64,000 nt of DNA from contig NZ_CP118574.1 in NCBI RefSeq assembly GCF_028898845.1, positions 496,001 through 560,000 of the forward strand, read 5' to 3'. Below the pieces are notes generated by a model that was not told where the DNA came from, ran no database searches, and worked only from the letters and a program-made list of their open reading frames with translations. Source of the stretch: Streptomyces sp. WZ-12 (GTDB taxonomy: Bacteria; Actinomycetota; Actinomycetes; Streptomycetales; Streptomycetaceae). This document shows, in pieces, positions 25,801 to 36,217 of this stretch (positions are counted from its first letter, which is position 1; each line of letters opens with the position of its first letter). The position numbers and the translations under genes are program-made.

Positions 25801-28800
25801 CCGCCGTGGTCGAACTGGCCGTCCGCGCCGGAGCCGAACTCGGCTGCCGCCTCCTGCTCGAACTGACCCAGGAAGCCCCGCTGAACCTCCCCGACCGGGG
25901 TGCCGTCCACCTCCAGGTGCGGGTGGGGCCCGCTGAGGAACAGGGCCACCGCCCGCTCGCCGTCCACTCCCGGCCCGAGGAGGCCGCGGCGGACGAGCCG
26001 TGGGTCTGCCACGCCCGCGGCATTCTCGTCCCTGAGGCCGCCCCCGCCCCGGCCGGGTTCGGCGCCGCCTGGCCGCCCGCCGGCGCCGAACCCGTCCCCC
26101 TCGACGGGTTCTACGCGGACCTGGCGGCCGCCGGCTTCGCCTACGGCCCCGCCTTCCGCGGCCTCTCCCGCGCCTGGCGGCTCGGCGACGAGGTGCTCGC
26201 GGAGATCGCCCTCCCCCAGGCGGTGCGGTCCGGCGCCGGCCGCTACGGCGTCCACCCGGCACTCCTCGACGCCGCCCTGCACACCGCCCTCCTCCGTCGG
26301 GACGGCGCCGACCCGTCACAGGTGCGCATCCCGTTCTCCTGGCGGGAGGTGTCCTTCCACGGCGGCGCCGAACCGGCGCTCCGCGTACGTCTGACCCCGA
26401 CGGGGACGGACACCGTGGCCCTGGCCCTGTGGGACGGGCGCGGCGTCCCGGTGGCCTCGATCGGCTCCCTGGTGACCCGGTCCGTCTCCGCCCGACAACT
26501 CCGGGCCTCCCACGCCCAGGACGCCCTCTTCCACCTCGACTGGACGCCGACCACGGCCACTTCGGCAGCCGTGCGCTGCGCCGTCCTGGGTGACGAGGAG
26601 CTGGCCGCCGCTCTGTCGGCCCCGGCCTTCGCCGACCTCGGCGCGCTGACCGCGGCAACCGGCGCCGGCGAGCCCGTGCCCGACCTCGTCCTGCTGCCCT
26701 GCCAAGGCGACGCCGAGACCGCCGGGAACAAGGCGGCCGCCGCGCGTGCTCTGGTCGGCCGCGTCCTCGCCGTGCTCCACGGCTGGCTCGCCGAGGAGCG
26801 GTTGGCCCCGGCCCGCCTGGTGCTGCTGACCCGGGGCGCCATGCCCGTCGCCACAGGCGAACCGGTCGCCGACCCGGCCGCCGCCGCAGTCTGGGGACTG
26901 GTGCGCTCCGCGCAGGCGGAGCACCCCGGCCGCTTCGTGCTGGCCGATCTCGACGGGCACGACGCCTCGACGGCGGCCCTGCCCTCGCTCCCGACCGCGG
27001 ACGAGCCCCAACTCTCCCTCCGGGAGGGCCGGGTGCTGGTGCCCAGGCTGGCCCGCGGCGTCCCGGCGGGCATTCTGGTGCCGCCGCCCGGCACCCGGGA
27101 GTGGCACCTGGAGCGGGCCGGCGCCGGCAACGCCGTCGACGACCTGGCGCTCACCCCGTTCCCCGAGGCCGCCGCCCCGCTGGCGCCTGGGCAGGTCCGG
27201 GTCGCGGTGCGCGCCGCCGGGCTGAACTTCCGGGACGTGGTGATGGCCCTGGGCATGGTGCCCGACCAACGGTCGCTGGGCGGCGAGATCGCGGGCGTGG
27301 TCACCGAGGCGGCGCCGGACATCACCGGACTCGTCGTCGGCGACCGGGTCCTGGGCCTGGCACGCGGCAGCCTCGGCCCGGTCGCGGTCGCCGACCACCG
27401 GATGCTCGCCCGGATCCCCGAGGGCTGGTCCTTCGACCGGGCCGCATCCGTCCCGGTCGCCTTCCTCACCGCCTACTACGGCCTGGTCGACCTGGCCGGC
27501 GTGCAGCCGGGCGACCGCGTGCTGGTCCACGCCGCGGCCGGCGGCGTCGGCATGGCCGCCGTCCAGTTGGCGCAGCACCTCGGCGCCGAGGTGTTCGCGA
27601 CGGCCGGCCCCGCCAAGTGGGACACGGTGCGCGGCCTGGGCATCGACGCCGAACACCTCGCCTCCTCGCGCACCGGCGAGTTCGAGGCGCGGTTCGCCGC
27701 GACGGCCGGCGGCCATGGGCTGGACGTGGTCCTCAACTCCCTCGCCGGGGAGATGGCGGACGCGTCACTGCGGCTGGTCCGCCCGGGCGGCCGCTTCATC
27801 GAGATGGGCAAGACCGACATCCGGGACGCCGACGAGGTCGCGGCCGCGTACGAGGGCATCGCCTACCGCGCGTTCGACCTGATGGACGCCGGGCCGGAGC
27901 GCATCGCCGGGATGCTGGCGGAGATCCTCGCCCTGTTCGACGGCGGGCGGTTCCGACCGATTCCGGTGACCACCTGGGACGTCCGGCAGGCTCCCGAGGC
28001 GTTCCGCCACTTCTCCCAGGCACGCCACATCGGCAAGATCGTCCTCACAGTGCCGCCCGCCTGGAACCCCGACGGGACCGTACTGGTCACCGGCGCCTCC
28101 GGGGCGCTCGGCGCCCAGGTGGCCCGGCACCTGGTCCGCACCCACAAGGTCGGACACCTGATCCTGGCCAGCCGCCGCGGCCCCGACGCCGAGGGCATGA
28201 CGCAACTCACCGACGAGCTCACGGCGTTGGGCGCGTCGACGGTACGGGCCGTGGCCTGCGACGTCGCCGAGCGGGCCGCCGTGGCCGACCTGCTGGCCGC
28301 CGTTCCGGCCGAACACCCCCTGACCGCCGTGGTGCACACGGCGGGTGTGGTGGACGACGGCCTCCTGGAGTCCCTGACGCCGGAGCGGATCGACACCGTC
28401 TTCCGGCCCAAGGCCGACGGCGCCTGGCACCTCCACGAGCTCACTCTGGACCGGGAGTTGGCCGCCTTCGCGGTCTTTTCCTCCGTCGCCGGCACGTTGG
28501 GCGCCGGTGCCCAGGCCAACTACGCGGCCGCCAACGCCTTCCTGGACGCGCTGGCCACCCACCGCCACGACCAGGGCCTCCCCACCACCTCCCTCGCCTG
28601 GGGTATGTGGTCCGGAACCGGAGGCATGGCCGCCAACCTGGACCGGGCCGGCCTGGACCGCATGAAGCGCTCCGGCATCACCGGCCTGACCACCGACGAC
28701 GGCCTCGCCCTCCTGGACACGGCCCTCGCCTCCGGCCGACCGGTCCTGCTGCCGGTGCGCCTGGACATCCGGGCCCTGCGCGCCACCGCGGCGGGCGGAT

Positions 28801-29393
28801 CCCTCGCCGCGCCCCTGCGCGACCTGGTCCACGTCGCCGCCGCGGAGGACGCGCCGGCCCCGGCTGCGGACGCCCTGCGCGACCGCCTGGGCTCCCTCGC
28901 GCCCGAAGACCGCCACCAGGCCCTGTTGGACGTGGTACGCGGCCAGGTCGCCCTCGTCCTCGGACACGCCACCCCCGAGGGAGTGGAACCCCAACGCGCC
29001 TTCAAGGAGCTCGGGTTCGACTCGCTCACCGCCGTCGAGCTCCGCAACCGCCTCAACGCCGCGACCGGACTGGCCCTGTCCACCACGCTCGTGTTCGACC
29101 ACCCGACCCCGGCCGCCCTCACCGACCACGTCGAAGGCGTCCTGTTGGTTGGCCTGGGCTCGCCTGTCGTCCCCCTCCTTACCCGCCTCGACGAATGGGC
29201 CGCCGAACTCGCCGCCGTTCGGCTCGACGAGGGCGAACGGGAACGGGTGGCGGCCCGGCTGCAGGCGCTCGCCAGGCAGTGGGGCAGGGACGCCCGCGTC
29301 GAGGACGACGCAACGCCCCTCGTCGACGATCTCGACCAGGCGACCGACGACGAAGTCATCGACTTCATCAGCAAGGAACTCGGCATCTCCTGA
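22869..29393 (+). CDS. aurB: Type I PKS AurB-like: KS-AT-DH-ER-KR-ACP
   Basis: 2174 residues, one fully reducing module. N-terminal docking coil (about 1-32). KS 34-460 (Cys203 in [21 protein letters not shown]). AT about 555-860 (Ser657 in GHSIGE; SHAFHS, the malonyl signature). DH about 935-1220 (His967 in a normal HxxxGxxxxP; DAALH). ER about 1408-1728 ([26 protein letters not shown] loop). KR about 1737-1980 ([12 protein letters not shown]-type, Tyr in ANYAAAN). ACP Ser2052 in GFDSL. Acidic docking tail. The ATG at 22869 is chosen over an in-frame TTG at 22848. Malonyl selection plus full reduction matches the single acetate unit of aureothin. A 267-bp KS segment is almost identical to one in aurC. 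Confidence 0.95.
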   Translation: MTNDGKTLEYLKRLTAELLETRECLRATEAAAQEPVAVVSMGCRYPGGVSSPEGLWRLVESGTDAMTPFPTDRGWNVEDLLDPDQPGRTCTLVGGFVDGAAEFDADLFGISPREAAAMDPQQRLLLETAWETLERAGLDPESLRGRPVGVFVGSLYVAGGSGVAVAEGIEGYHMTGNAASVLSGRLSYVFGLEGPAVTVDTACSASLVAVHQAVQSLRQGECEMALAGGTTVMTTPGVFSEFSRQGGLASDGRCKAFSDAADGTGFGEGTGLVLLERLSDARRNGHPVLAVIRGSAINQDGASNGLTAPNGPSQQRVIRAALTNAKLNPTDIDAVEAHGTGTTLGDPIEAQALLATYGQNRPADRPLWLGSVKSNLGHTQGAAGIAGLIKMVMAVRQGVLPKTLHADEPSSHVDWTSGGIRVLGENHDWPRTGRPRRAGISSFGISGTNAHVILEQAPAADTAEGEQAAPGPQPHRVPWVIAARGDRALRGQAERLAAEVMARPELRPADVGWSLATSRAALDQRAVVWATDREGHLAGLTALAEGRPAPGVVRGTAADGRLAFLFSGQGSQRPGMGRELAAAFPVFAESLDEVCRQMDPHLECPLKDVLFASEGTPEAARLEQTAYTQTALFAHEVATFRLLTHWGLAPDLLLGHSIGELAAAHAAGVLSLADACALVAARGRLMQELPGAGAMVAIRATEAEILPWLTEHAGELSLAAVNGPDAVVVSGAEGAVLGCVAHWRDRGRKTRRLRVSHAFHSSQMDGMLKEFGRIAEKLAFHPPRIPVVSNLTGEIAGADELCSPAYWVRHTREAVRFHDGVSRLLEEGVRAFLEVGPAGVLTAMVQDCLAAEPGATGAVLASVSRGGRPEADTALAAVAEAYVHGVPVDWTRFLPDTGARRVDLPTYAFQRRRFPWNHTGSDTDVTAAGLTGLDHPLLGAALELADDQGTAFTGRLSRRTETWLADHVVLGATLVPGTAVVELAVRAGAELGCRLLLELTQEAPLNLPDRGAVHLQVRVGPAEEQGHRPLAVHSRPEEAAADEPWVCHARGILVPEAAPAPAGFGAAWPPAGAEPVPLDGFYADLAAAGFAYGPAFRGLSRAWRLGDEVLAEIALPQAVRSGAGRYGVHPALLDAALHTALLRRDGADPSQVRIPFSWREVSFHGGAEPALRVRLTPTGTDTVALALWDGRGVPVASIGSLVTRSVSARQLRASHAQDALFHLDWTPTTATSAAVRCAVLGDEELAAALSAPAFADLGALTAATGAGEPVPDLVLLPCQGDAETAGNKAAAARALVGRVLAVLHGWLAEERLAPARLVLLTRGAMPVATGEPVADPAAAAVWGLVRSAQAEHPGRFVLADLDGHDASTAALPSLPTADEPQLSLREGRVLVPRLARGVPAGILVPPPGTREWHLERAGAGNAVDDLALTPFPEAAAPLAPGQVRVAVRAAGLNFRDVVMALGMVPDQRSLGGEIAGVVTEAAPDITGLVVGDRVLGLARGSLGPVAVADHRMLARIPEGWSFDRAASVPVAFLTAYYGLVDLAGVQPGDRVLVHAAAGGVGMAAVQLAQHLGAEVFATAGPAKWDTVRGLGIDAEHLASSRTGEFEARFAATAGGHGLDVVLNSLAGEMADASLRLVRPGGRFIEMGKTDIRDADEVAAAYEGIAYRAFDLMDAGPERIAGMLAEILALFDGGRFRPIPVTTWDVRQAPEAFRHFSQARHIGKIVLTVPPAWNPDGTVLVTGASGALGAQVARHLVRTHKVGHLILASRRGPDAEGMTQLTDELTALGASTVRAVACDVAERAAVADLLAAVPAEHPLTAVVHTAGVVDDGLLESLTPERIDTVFRPKADGAWHLHELTLDRELAAFAVFSSVAGTLGAGAQANYAAANAFLDALATHRHDQGLPTTSLAWGMWSGTGGMAANLDRAGLDRMKRSGITGLTTDDGLALLDTALASGRPVLLPVRLDIRALRATAAGGSLAAPLRDLVHVAAAEDAPAPAADALRDRLGSLAPEDRHQALLDVVRGQVALVLGHATPEGVEPQRAFKELGFDSLTAVELRNRLNAATGLALSTTLVFDHPTPAALTDHVEGVLLVGLGSPVVPLLTRLDEWAAELAAVRLDEGERERVAARLQALARQWGRDARVEDDATPLVDDLDQATDDEVIDFISKELGIS
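23688..23954 (+). repeat. 267-bp KS block shared with aurC (copy 1)
   Basis: Positions 23688-23954 (aurB KS, from [10 protein letters not shown] to TYGQNRP) match 30279-30545 (aurC first KS) at 266 of 267 bases; the only difference is A at 23930 against G at 30521. Flanking KS sequence diverges abruptly at both ends, so this is not just family conservation. Recent gene conversion or duplication is inferred. Confidence 0.95.
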
Positions 29394-29453
29394 TCCCGCG
29401 TCGCATCCCGGATGCGAGGGGACAACGGTGACTTCGATACGAGGTGGATTCAC

Positions 29454-32400
29454 ATGGTGAGCGACGACAAGGTCAGGTACTTCCTCAAGAAGGTGACCGC
29501 CGACCTCCACGAGACGCGCGGCCGCCTGAAGGAAATCGAGGACGCCGCGGGCGAACCCATCGCGGTCGTGGCGATGGGCTGCCGCTTCCCCGGCGGCGTC
29601 CGCTCGCCCGAGGAGCTCTGGCGCCTGGTCGTCACGGGGCAGGACGCGGTCACGCCGTTTCCCGCCGACCGCGGCTGGGACCTGGACGGCCTCTACGACC
29701 CCGACCCCGACCGCGTCGGGAAGACCTATGCCCAGCAGGGCGGCTTCCTCGACGACGTCGCCTCCTTCGACGCCGGGCTGTTCGGCATCAGCCCGCGTGA
29801 GGCACTGGCCCTGGACCCCCAGCAGCGCCTGCTCCTGGAGGTCACCTGGGAGACCTTCGAGCGCGCCGGCGTCACTCCGGCCGCCCTGCGCGGCAGCCGC
29901 ACCGGCGTCTTCGTCGGCACCAGCAGCCAGGAGTACGCCTTCCTGGTCCGCGACTCCCCTGAAAACCTTGAGGGCTACTCGACCGGCTTCCTCGCCAGCG
30001 TCATGTCCGGCCGCCTCGCCTACACCTTCGGCCTCGAAGGCCCCGCGGTCACCGTGGACACCGCCTGCTCGGCGTCCTTGGTCGCCCTCCACCAGGCCGT
30101 CCAGTCGCTACGGCAGGGCGAGTGCGGACTGGCTCTGGCCGGCGGCGTCGCCGTCATGGCCACCCCCGGCATGTTCGTCGAGTTCAGCCGGCAGCGCGGG
30201 ATGGCCGCGGACGGCCGCTGCAAGGCGTTCTCCGCCGCCGCCGACGGCACCGGCTGGGGTGAGGGCGTCGGCATGATCCTGCTGGAGCGCCTGTCCGACG
30301 CCCGCCGGAACGGACACCCGGTCCTGGCCGTCATCCGCGGCTCCGCCATCAACCAAGACGGCGCCTCCAACGGCCTGACCGCCCCCAACGGCCCCTCCCA
30401 ACAACGCGTCATACGCGCCGCCCTCACCAACGCCAAACTCAACCCCACCGACATCGACGCCGTCGAGGCCCACGGCACCGGCACCACCCTCGGCGACCCC
30501 ATCGAGGCACAGGCCCTCCTGGCCACCTACGGCCAGAACCGGCCCAATGGCGAACCCCTCTGGCTGGGCTCGTTGAAGTCCAACATCGGGCACGCCCAAG
30601 CCGCCGCCGGCGTCGGCGGCGTGATCAAGATGGTGATGGCGCTGCGCAAGGGCGTCCTGCCACCCACCCTCCACGCCGACGAACCCACCCCGCACGTCGA
30701 CTGGTCCGCCGGCGCCGTCGAACTCCTCACCGAGGCCCGCGACTGGCCCCGCGCCGGCCGCCCCCGCCGGGCCGGCGTCTCCTCCTTCGGCATCAGCGGC
30801 ACCAACGCCCACCTCATCCTGGAACAGGCCCAGGACCGCCCCGCCCCCGCCGGGGGCCAGGAGCCGGTTGCCCCCGTGGAGCAGAGCGCCGACCAGCCCC
30901 CCGGAACCGGCCCCTGGCCCTGGGCCGTCTCCGCCCGCACCGCCCGCGGCCTCCGTGAACAGGCGGCCCGGCTACGCGATCACGTCTTCGATCACCCGGA
31001 GCTCTCCCCGCCGGACGTCGGCCACACCCTGCTGGCCGCGCGGACCCGCTTCGACCATCGCGCTGTCGTCCTCGGCACCCACCGCGACGACTACCTCAAC
31101 GGCCTCGCCGCGCTCGTCGAGGGCAGGAGCGTCCCCGGCCTGGTCGAGGGCGTCGCCATCGCACCGGGCAGGCCCGTCTTCGTCTTCCCCGGCCAAGGCT
31201 CCCAATGGGTGGGCATGGCCGCGGAGTTGTACCGCGACGCCCCGGTCTTCTGCGACAAGCTCCACGAGTGCGCCGCCGCCGTCGAACCGCATGTCGACTT
31301 CTCCCTGGTCGACGTCGTCCGCGGCACCGACGGCGGCTGCCCCCTGGACCGGGTCGACGTCGTCCAGCCCGCTCTGTGGGCCATGATGGTCTCGCTGGCC
31401 GCTCTCTGGCGCTCCTACGGCGTGGAACCCGGCGCCGTCGTCGGCCACTCCCAGGGAGAGATCGCCGCCGCCTGCGTCGCCGGCGCCCTCTCCCTCGAAC
31501 ACGGCGCCCAGATCGTCGCCCTGCGCTCCCGCCTCGTCGCCGAACGCCTCTCCGGCCGCGGTGGCATGGTCTTCCTCGCCCTCCCCGCCGACCGGGCCCG
31601 CGAACGCCTCGCCACCTGGGGCGCGCGTCTGTCGATCGCCGCCGTCAACAGCCCCTCGTCCGTGGTCGTTTCCGGTGAACCCCGGGCCCTGGACGAACTG
31701 CTGGCCGCCGCCGAACAAGAGGGTGTCCGCGCCGTCCGCGTCGCGGTCGACTACGCCTCCCACTCCGCCCACGTCGAATCCCTGGAGGCCGAACTCGCCC
31801 CGCTGCTCGCCGGGATCGCCCCCCGAACGGCCGTGCTCCCGTTCTTCTCCACCGTCACCGGCGACGTGATCGACACCGCCGGACTCGACGCCGCGTACTG
31901 GTACCGCAACCTACGCCGGACCGTCCGCTTCGACCCCGCCCTGCGCCGACTCGTCGCCGCTGGACACCGCACCTACGTCGAGATGAGCCCCCACCCCGTC
32001 ATCGCCGTGTCCGTCGAGGAGGTCCTCGACGACACCGCCACCGACGGCGTCGTGCTGGCCTCGCTGCGCCGCAACGAGGGGAGCCTCCAGCGTCTCCTGA
32101 CCTCCGTCGCCGAGGCCCAGGTCCGCGGGGTCGCGGTGGACTGGACGGCCCAACTCGGGCGGGGACGCCGGGTGGTCGACCTCCCGACCCACGCCTTCCA
32201 GCGCCGCCGCTACTGGCTGGAGACCGCACCCAGGAGGGTCTCTCCCGGAGCGACTCCGGCCGCGGCCGTGCGGGAGGACGACGAGGGGAACGAGCCCACC
32301 GGCTTCCGCGGCCGTCTGGACGGCCTCCCGCCCACCGAACGGGAACGCGTCATCCTGGAGACCGTCCGCGAGCACGCCGCCGCCGTCCTCAACCTGGCCT

Positions 32401-35400
32401 CCGTGGCCGACGTCGACGTCACTCGGCCCTTCACCGACCTGGGCTTCGTCTCCATGACCGCGATGGAGCTCCGCAACCGGCTCGACACCGCCACCGGCGT
32501 CCGCCTCACCCCGGCCGCCGCCTTCGACCACCCCACCCCCGAGAAGCTCGCCGCCCACCTGCTCAACCGACTGACCGACACCGGCCCGCACACCGCCGAA
32601 CCGGTGCGCACCGCGCCCGTCGCCGACGAGCCGATCGCCGTCGTCGCCATGGGCTGCCGCTACGCCGGTGACGTCGCCACCCCCGAACAGTTGTGGAACC
32701 TGGTCGCCTCGGGCCGCGACGCCACCTCCTCCTTCCCGGCCAACCGCGGCTGGGCCACGGATCTCTACGACCCGGAGCCCGGCCGGCCGGGACACACCTA
32801 CGTCCGCCGCGGCGCCTTCCTGCGCGACGCCGACCGGTTCGACCCCCTCCTGTTCGGCATCAGCCCCCGCGAGGCGCTGGCCATGGACCCTCAGCAGCGC
32901 CTCCTCCTGGAAGTCACCTGGGAGGTCTTCGAACGGGCCCGGCTGTCGCCCGAGTCCGTCCGCGGCAGCCGCACCGGCGTCTTCGTCGGCATCGCCGGCC
33001 AGGACTACCTGCCGCTGCTCCAGTCCGCTCCCGACGACACCGCCGGGCACCTGATGACCGGCACCTCCAACAGCGTCGCTTCCGGCCGCCTCGCCTACAC
33101 CTTCGGCCTCGAAGGCCCCGCCATCACCGTCGACACCGCCTGTTCCTCCTCCCTGGTCGCCCTCCACCTCGCCGTCCAGGCCCTGCGCCAGGGAGACTGC
33201 ACCTCCGCCCTGGTGGGCGGGGCCACCATCCTCTCCACCCCCGGGGCGTTCGTGGAGTTCAGCCAACAGGGCGGGCTGGCACCCGACGGACGCTGCAAGG
33301 CGTTCGCCGCGGCTGCCGACGGCACGGGCTGGGGCGAGGGAGTCGGCATGCTCCTCATCGAGCCTCTTTCCGAGGCCCACCGCCACGGACACCCCGTCCT
33401 GGCCCTGATCCGCGGCACGGCCACCAACCAGGACGGTGCCAGCAACGGCCTCGCCGCCCCCAACGGCCTCGCCCAGCGGCGCGTGATCCGCCAGGCCCTC
33501 GCCAACGCCGGCCTCACCGGTCGGGACGTCGACGCCGTCGAGGCCCACGGCACCGGCACCACCCTCGGCGACCCCATCGAGGCCGAGGCGCTCCTGGACA
33601 CCTACGGCCAGGACCGGCCGGCCCACGCCCCGCTGTGGCTCGGCTCGGTGAAGTCCAACATCGGCCACACCGCCGCCGCGGCCGGCGTCGGCGGTGTCAT
33701 CAAGATGGTGATGGCCATGGATCGCGGCGTCTTGCCGCCCACCCTCCACGTCGACGACCCGACCCCGCACGTCGACTGGACCGCGGGCGGCGTCGAACTG
33801 CTCACCGAGGCCCGGCAGTGGCCGGACCACGGTCGGGCCCGCCGGGCCGGCGTCTCGGCATTCGGCATCAGCGGCACCAACGCCCACGTCGTCCTGGAAC
33901 AGGCCCCGAACGACTCCGCCGGCTCCGTTACCGGAACGGCCGGGTCCGGGAACCTCGCCGTCGAACTCCCCGCCCTGCCCTGGGTGTTGTCGGGCCGCAC
34001 GGGGAAGGCCCTGCGGGCCCAGGCCGAGCGGCTGTGCGGATTCGTCGGCGAACACCCCGACCTGTCGGCGGCCGACATCGCCCGTTCGCTGGCCGCCACC
34101 CGGGCGGGGCTGGAACACCGCGCCGTGCTCGTCGGCCGGGACCGCGACGAACTACTGGCGGCCCTAAGGGCCCTGACGGCGGACGACGCCTCGGCCCTCC
34201 TCGTCCGGGGCACGGCCCGTGCCGGGGGTCGGGCGGCACTGCTGTTCACCGGAGAGCCCGGTGGGCGCGGCGGACTCGCCCAGGAACTGTACGTCCGGAC
34301 ACCGGCGTTCGCCTCGACCGTGGACGAGGTGGCCGCCGTCTTCGCCGCCCACCTCGACCGGCCGCTGGGAGAGATCCTCACCGGGGACCGCGAGGCGCCG
34401 GACGACCCGGTCCTCGCCCGGGCCGCGCTCTTCGCCGAGGACGTGGCGCTGTTCCGGCTCCTGGAGCACTGGGGCCTGCGCTTCGGCTTCCTCGCCGGCC
34501 ACGGCGTCGGCGAAGTGGCCGCGGCGCACTGCGCCGGCGCGCTGTCCCTGGCCGACGCGGCGTCCCTGGTCGCCGCCTTGGACCGGGCCGACGTCGCCGC
34601 CGACCTGGCGGTGCGTCCGCCGGCTGTCCCCCTGGTCTCCAGCCGGACCGGCCGCCCCGTCGCACCGGAGGAGCTGCGTTCCCCCGAGCACTGGAGCAGG
34701 GCCGGCGAACCGGCGGGCGCCGCGAAGTGGTTGACCGCCGAGGGCGTGCGCGAGATCCTGCGGATCGGTCCCCCGACGGCGGAGCAGATCCCCGGCGACG
34801 ACGTCCTCGTGGTGTCGACCCATGGCGCCGACGGCGGATCCACCACACTCCTCGACGCGCTGGTCCGGCTCCACGTCAGGGGCGTCGCGACGGGCTGGGA
34901 GCGCATGCTCGCCGACAGCGGAGCGAAGCTGGTGGAACTCCCCACCTATGCCTTCCAACGCCAGCGGTTCTGGCCCGAGTTGACCGGGGTCTCCCACGGT
35001 GCCGTCGGCTCCCGTGAGACCGGCGGCGAGCGGGCTCGGGAGTTCCGCGAGCGCCTGGCCGCCGCGGCGGAGGACGAGCGGGAAGGGATCGTCGCCGCAC
35101 TGGTCCGCGAGTACGTCGCCAAGGTCCTCCGGCTGGCCGACACCGCTTCCGTCGACGACGAAACCCCCCTCCCCGAGCTGGGCTTCGACTCGCTAACCGC
35201 GGTGGACCTGCGCAACCGCCTCGGGGCGGACACCGGCCTCCGGCTGCCCCCGTCCCTCGTGTTCCAGTACCCGACGATCGCCGCCCTCACCCGGCACCTG
35301 GCCGCCCAGCGGCCGGCGGCGGACTCCACGGACACCCCCGGGAACAGCGCCGCCGACGCCCCGTCCACCCTGGCTCCGCTCTTCGCCCGCGCCCACGAGC

Positions 35401-36185
35401 TGGGCCGCACCGAAGAGCTCCAGGAACTGGTGCTGCGCGTCGCGGACTTCCGCCCCACCTTCGACGCGCCCGAGGAGCGGTTCCGCGTCCCGCACGTCCG
35501 CCTCGCCCGGGGCTCCGAACCCGCCCGGCTGATCTGCTTCCCGACGTTCGCCGGCGGCTCGGGGGCCCACCAGTACGCCCGGTTGGCCGCCGCCTCCGAC
35601 GGCGAGCACGACATCTGGGTCCTGCCGGCACCCGGCTTCACCTGGCAGGAACCGCTCCCCGCCTCCGTCGAGGCGCTGGCCCGGCTCCAAGCCGACAGCG
35701 TCCGGGAGTGCGCCGACGGCCAACCGGCCGTCCTGGTCGGCTACTCGGCGGGCGGCTGGCTCGCCCACGCCACCGCGGCCGCCCTGGAGGAGCGCGGCGC
35801 CGCCCCCGCCGCCGTCGTCCTCCTGGACAGCCACCACCCGGACAGCGCGATGCTCCCGCACCTCCACGCCCACATCGGTCGGTCCCGCGCCACGGGAGAG
35901 GGCGACGTCCTCTGGACCGAGGGAACCCGGGACGACGCCTACCTCACGGCCATGGCCCACTACGCCCGCCTGTTCCACGGCTGGCCCCCGGTGGACATCA
36001 GCGCGCCGACGCTGCTCGTCCGGGCCGCGGAACCTCCCTTCGACGGAGCGCCGGACGACTGGCGCACGTGCTGGAACCGCCCGCACAGCAGTGTCGACAC
36101 GGCCGGAAACCACTTCTCGATCATTCGAGAGCACAGCGGGTCCACCCTGCGCTCCGTACACGACTGGCTCAAGGTCCTTCACTGA
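29454..36185 (+). CDS. aurC: Type I PKS AurC-like: KS-AT-ACP-KS-(defective AT)-ACP-TE
   Basis: 2243 residues, two non-reducing modules and a thioesterase. Docking coil 1-32. Module 3: KS 34-460 (Cys205), AT about 570-870 (Ser666 in GHSQG; YASH, methylmalonyl type), ACP with Ser1000 in GFVSM instead of GFDSL. Module 4: KS 1058-1484 (Cys1230 in TACSSS), an AT-derived region about 1490-1840 in which GQGSQ reads GEPGG, GHSxG reads GHGVG (Gly1684 for Ser) and the central subdomain with the second catalytic His is absent, then ACP Ser1913 in GFDSL. TE about 2000-2243 (Ser2098 in GYSAGG, LLDSHH, His in GNHFS). The ATG at 29454 follows GAGGTGG. Two ketones without reduction fit pyrone closure, so module 4 must obtain its extender another way. 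Confidence 0.95.
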   Translation: MVSDDKVRYFLKKVTADLHETRGRLKEIEDAAGEPIAVVAMGCRFPGGVRSPEELWRLVVTGQDAVTPFPADRGWDLDGLYDPDPDRVGKTYAQQGGFLDDVASFDAGLFGISPREALALDPQQRLLLEVTWETFERAGVTPAALRGSRTGVFVGTSSQEYAFLVRDSPENLEGYSTGFLASVMSGRLAYTFGLEGPAVTVDTACSASLVALHQAVQSLRQGECGLALAGGVAVMATPGMFVEFSRQRGMAADGRCKAFSAAADGTGWGEGVGMILLERLSDARRNGHPVLAVIRGSAINQDGASNGLTAPNGPSQQRVIRAALTNAKLNPTDIDAVEAHGTGTTLGDPIEAQALLATYGQNRPNGEPLWLGSLKSNIGHAQAAAGVGGVIKMVMALRKGVLPPTLHADEPTPHVDWSAGAVELLTEARDWPRAGRPRRAGVSSFGISGTNAHLILEQAQDRPAPAGGQEPVAPVEQSADQPPGTGPWPWAVSARTARGLREQAARLRDHVFDHPELSPPDVGHTLLAARTRFDHRAVVLGTHRDDYLNGLAALVEGRSVPGLVEGVAIAPGRPVFVFPGQGSQWVGMAAELYRDAPVFCDKLHECAAAVEPHVDFSLVDVVRGTDGGCPLDRVDVVQPALWAMMVSLAALWRSYGVEPGAVVGHSQGEIAAACVAGALSLEHGAQIVALRSRLVAERLSGRGGMVFLALPADRARERLATWGARLSIAAVNSPSSVVVSGEPRALDELLAAAEQEGVRAVRVAVDYASHSAHVESLEAELAPLLAGIAPRTAVLPFFSTVTGDVIDTAGLDAAYWYRNLRRTVRFDPALRRLVAAGHRTYVEMSPHPVIAVSVEEVLDDTATDGVVLASLRRNEGSLQRLLTSVAEAQVRGVAVDWTAQLGRGRRVVDLPTHAFQRRRYWLETAPRRVSPGATPAAAVREDDEGNEPTGFRGRLDGLPPTERERVILETVREHAAAVLNLASVADVDVTRPFTDLGFVSMTAMELRNRLDTATGVRLTPAAAFDHPTPEKLAAHLLNRLTDTGPHTAEPVRTAPVADEPIAVVAMGCRYAGDVATPEQLWNLVASGRDATSSFPANRGWATDLYDPEPGRPGHTYVRRGAFLRDADRFDPLLFGISPREALAMDPQQRLLLEVTWEVFERARLSPESVRGSRTGVFVGIAGQDYLPLLQSAPDDTAGHLMTGTSNSVASGRLAYTFGLEGPAITVDTACSSSLVALHLAVQALRQGDCTSALVGGATILSTPGAFVEFSQQGGLAPDGRCKAFAAAADGTGWGEGVGMLLIEPLSEAHRHGHPVLALIRGTATNQDGASNGLAAPNGLAQRRVIRQALANAGLTGRDVDAVEAHGTGTTLGDPIEAEALLDTYGQDRPAHAPLWLGSVKSNIGHTAAAAGVGGVIKMVMAMDRGVLPPTLHVDDPTPHVDWTAGGVELLTEARQWPDHGRARRAGVSAFGISGTNAHVVLEQAPNDSAGSVTGTAGSGNLAVELPALPWVLSGRTGKALRAQAERLCGFVGEHPDLSAADIARSLAATRAGLEHRAVLVGRDRDELLAALRALTADDASALLVRGTARAGGRAALLFTGEPGGRGGLAQELYVRTPAFASTVDEVAAVFAAHLDRPLGEILTGDREAPDDPVLARAALFAEDVALFRLLEHWGLRFGFLAGHGVGEVAAAHCAGALSLADAASLVAALDRADVAADLAVRPPAVPLVSSRTGRPVAPEELRSPEHWSRAGEPAGAAKWLTAEGVREILRIGPPTAEQIPGDDVLVVSTHGADGGSTTLLDALVRLHVRGVATGWERMLADSGAKLVELPTYAFQRQRFWPELTGVSHGAVGSRETGGERAREFRERLAAAAEDEREGIVAALVREYVAKVLRLADTASVDDETPLPELGFDSLTAVDLRNRLGADTGLRLPPSLVFQYPTIAALTRHLAAQRPAADSTDTPGNSAADAPSTLAPLFARAHELGRTEELQELVLRVADFRPTFDAPEERFRVPHVRLARGSEPARLICFPTFAGGSGAHQYARLAAASDGEHDIWVLPAPGFTWQEPLPASVEALARLQADSVRECADGQPAVLVGYSAGGWLAHATAAALEERGAAPAAVVLLDSHHPDSAMLPHLHAHIGRSRATGEGDVLWTEGTRDDAYLTAMAHYARLFHGWPPVDISAPTLLVRAAEPPFDGAPDDWRTCWNRPHSSVDTAGNHFSIIREHSGSTLRSVHDWLKVLH
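30279..30545 (+). repeat. 267-bp KS block shared with aurB (copy 2)
   Basis: Second copy of the block at 23688-23954, offset 6591 bp (an exact number of codons), in the first KS of aurC. One mismatch (30521). Confidence 0.95.
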
Positions 36186-36217
36186 GGACACGACGGTCTC
36201 GACATGACAGGAACAAG

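Noticed and set aside
23928..26282. Leftward open frame of about 780 codons inside aurB
   Set aside because: Antisense shadow of KS-AT-DH coding sequence; no start signal or domain. The same applies to similar long frames opposite aurA, aurC and aurG.
34230..34890. Frameshift as the explanation for the short AT4 of AurC
   Set aside because: The frame is continuous, well codon-biased and in register on both sides; the loss looks like an in-frame deletion plus substitutions rather than a sequencing frameshift.
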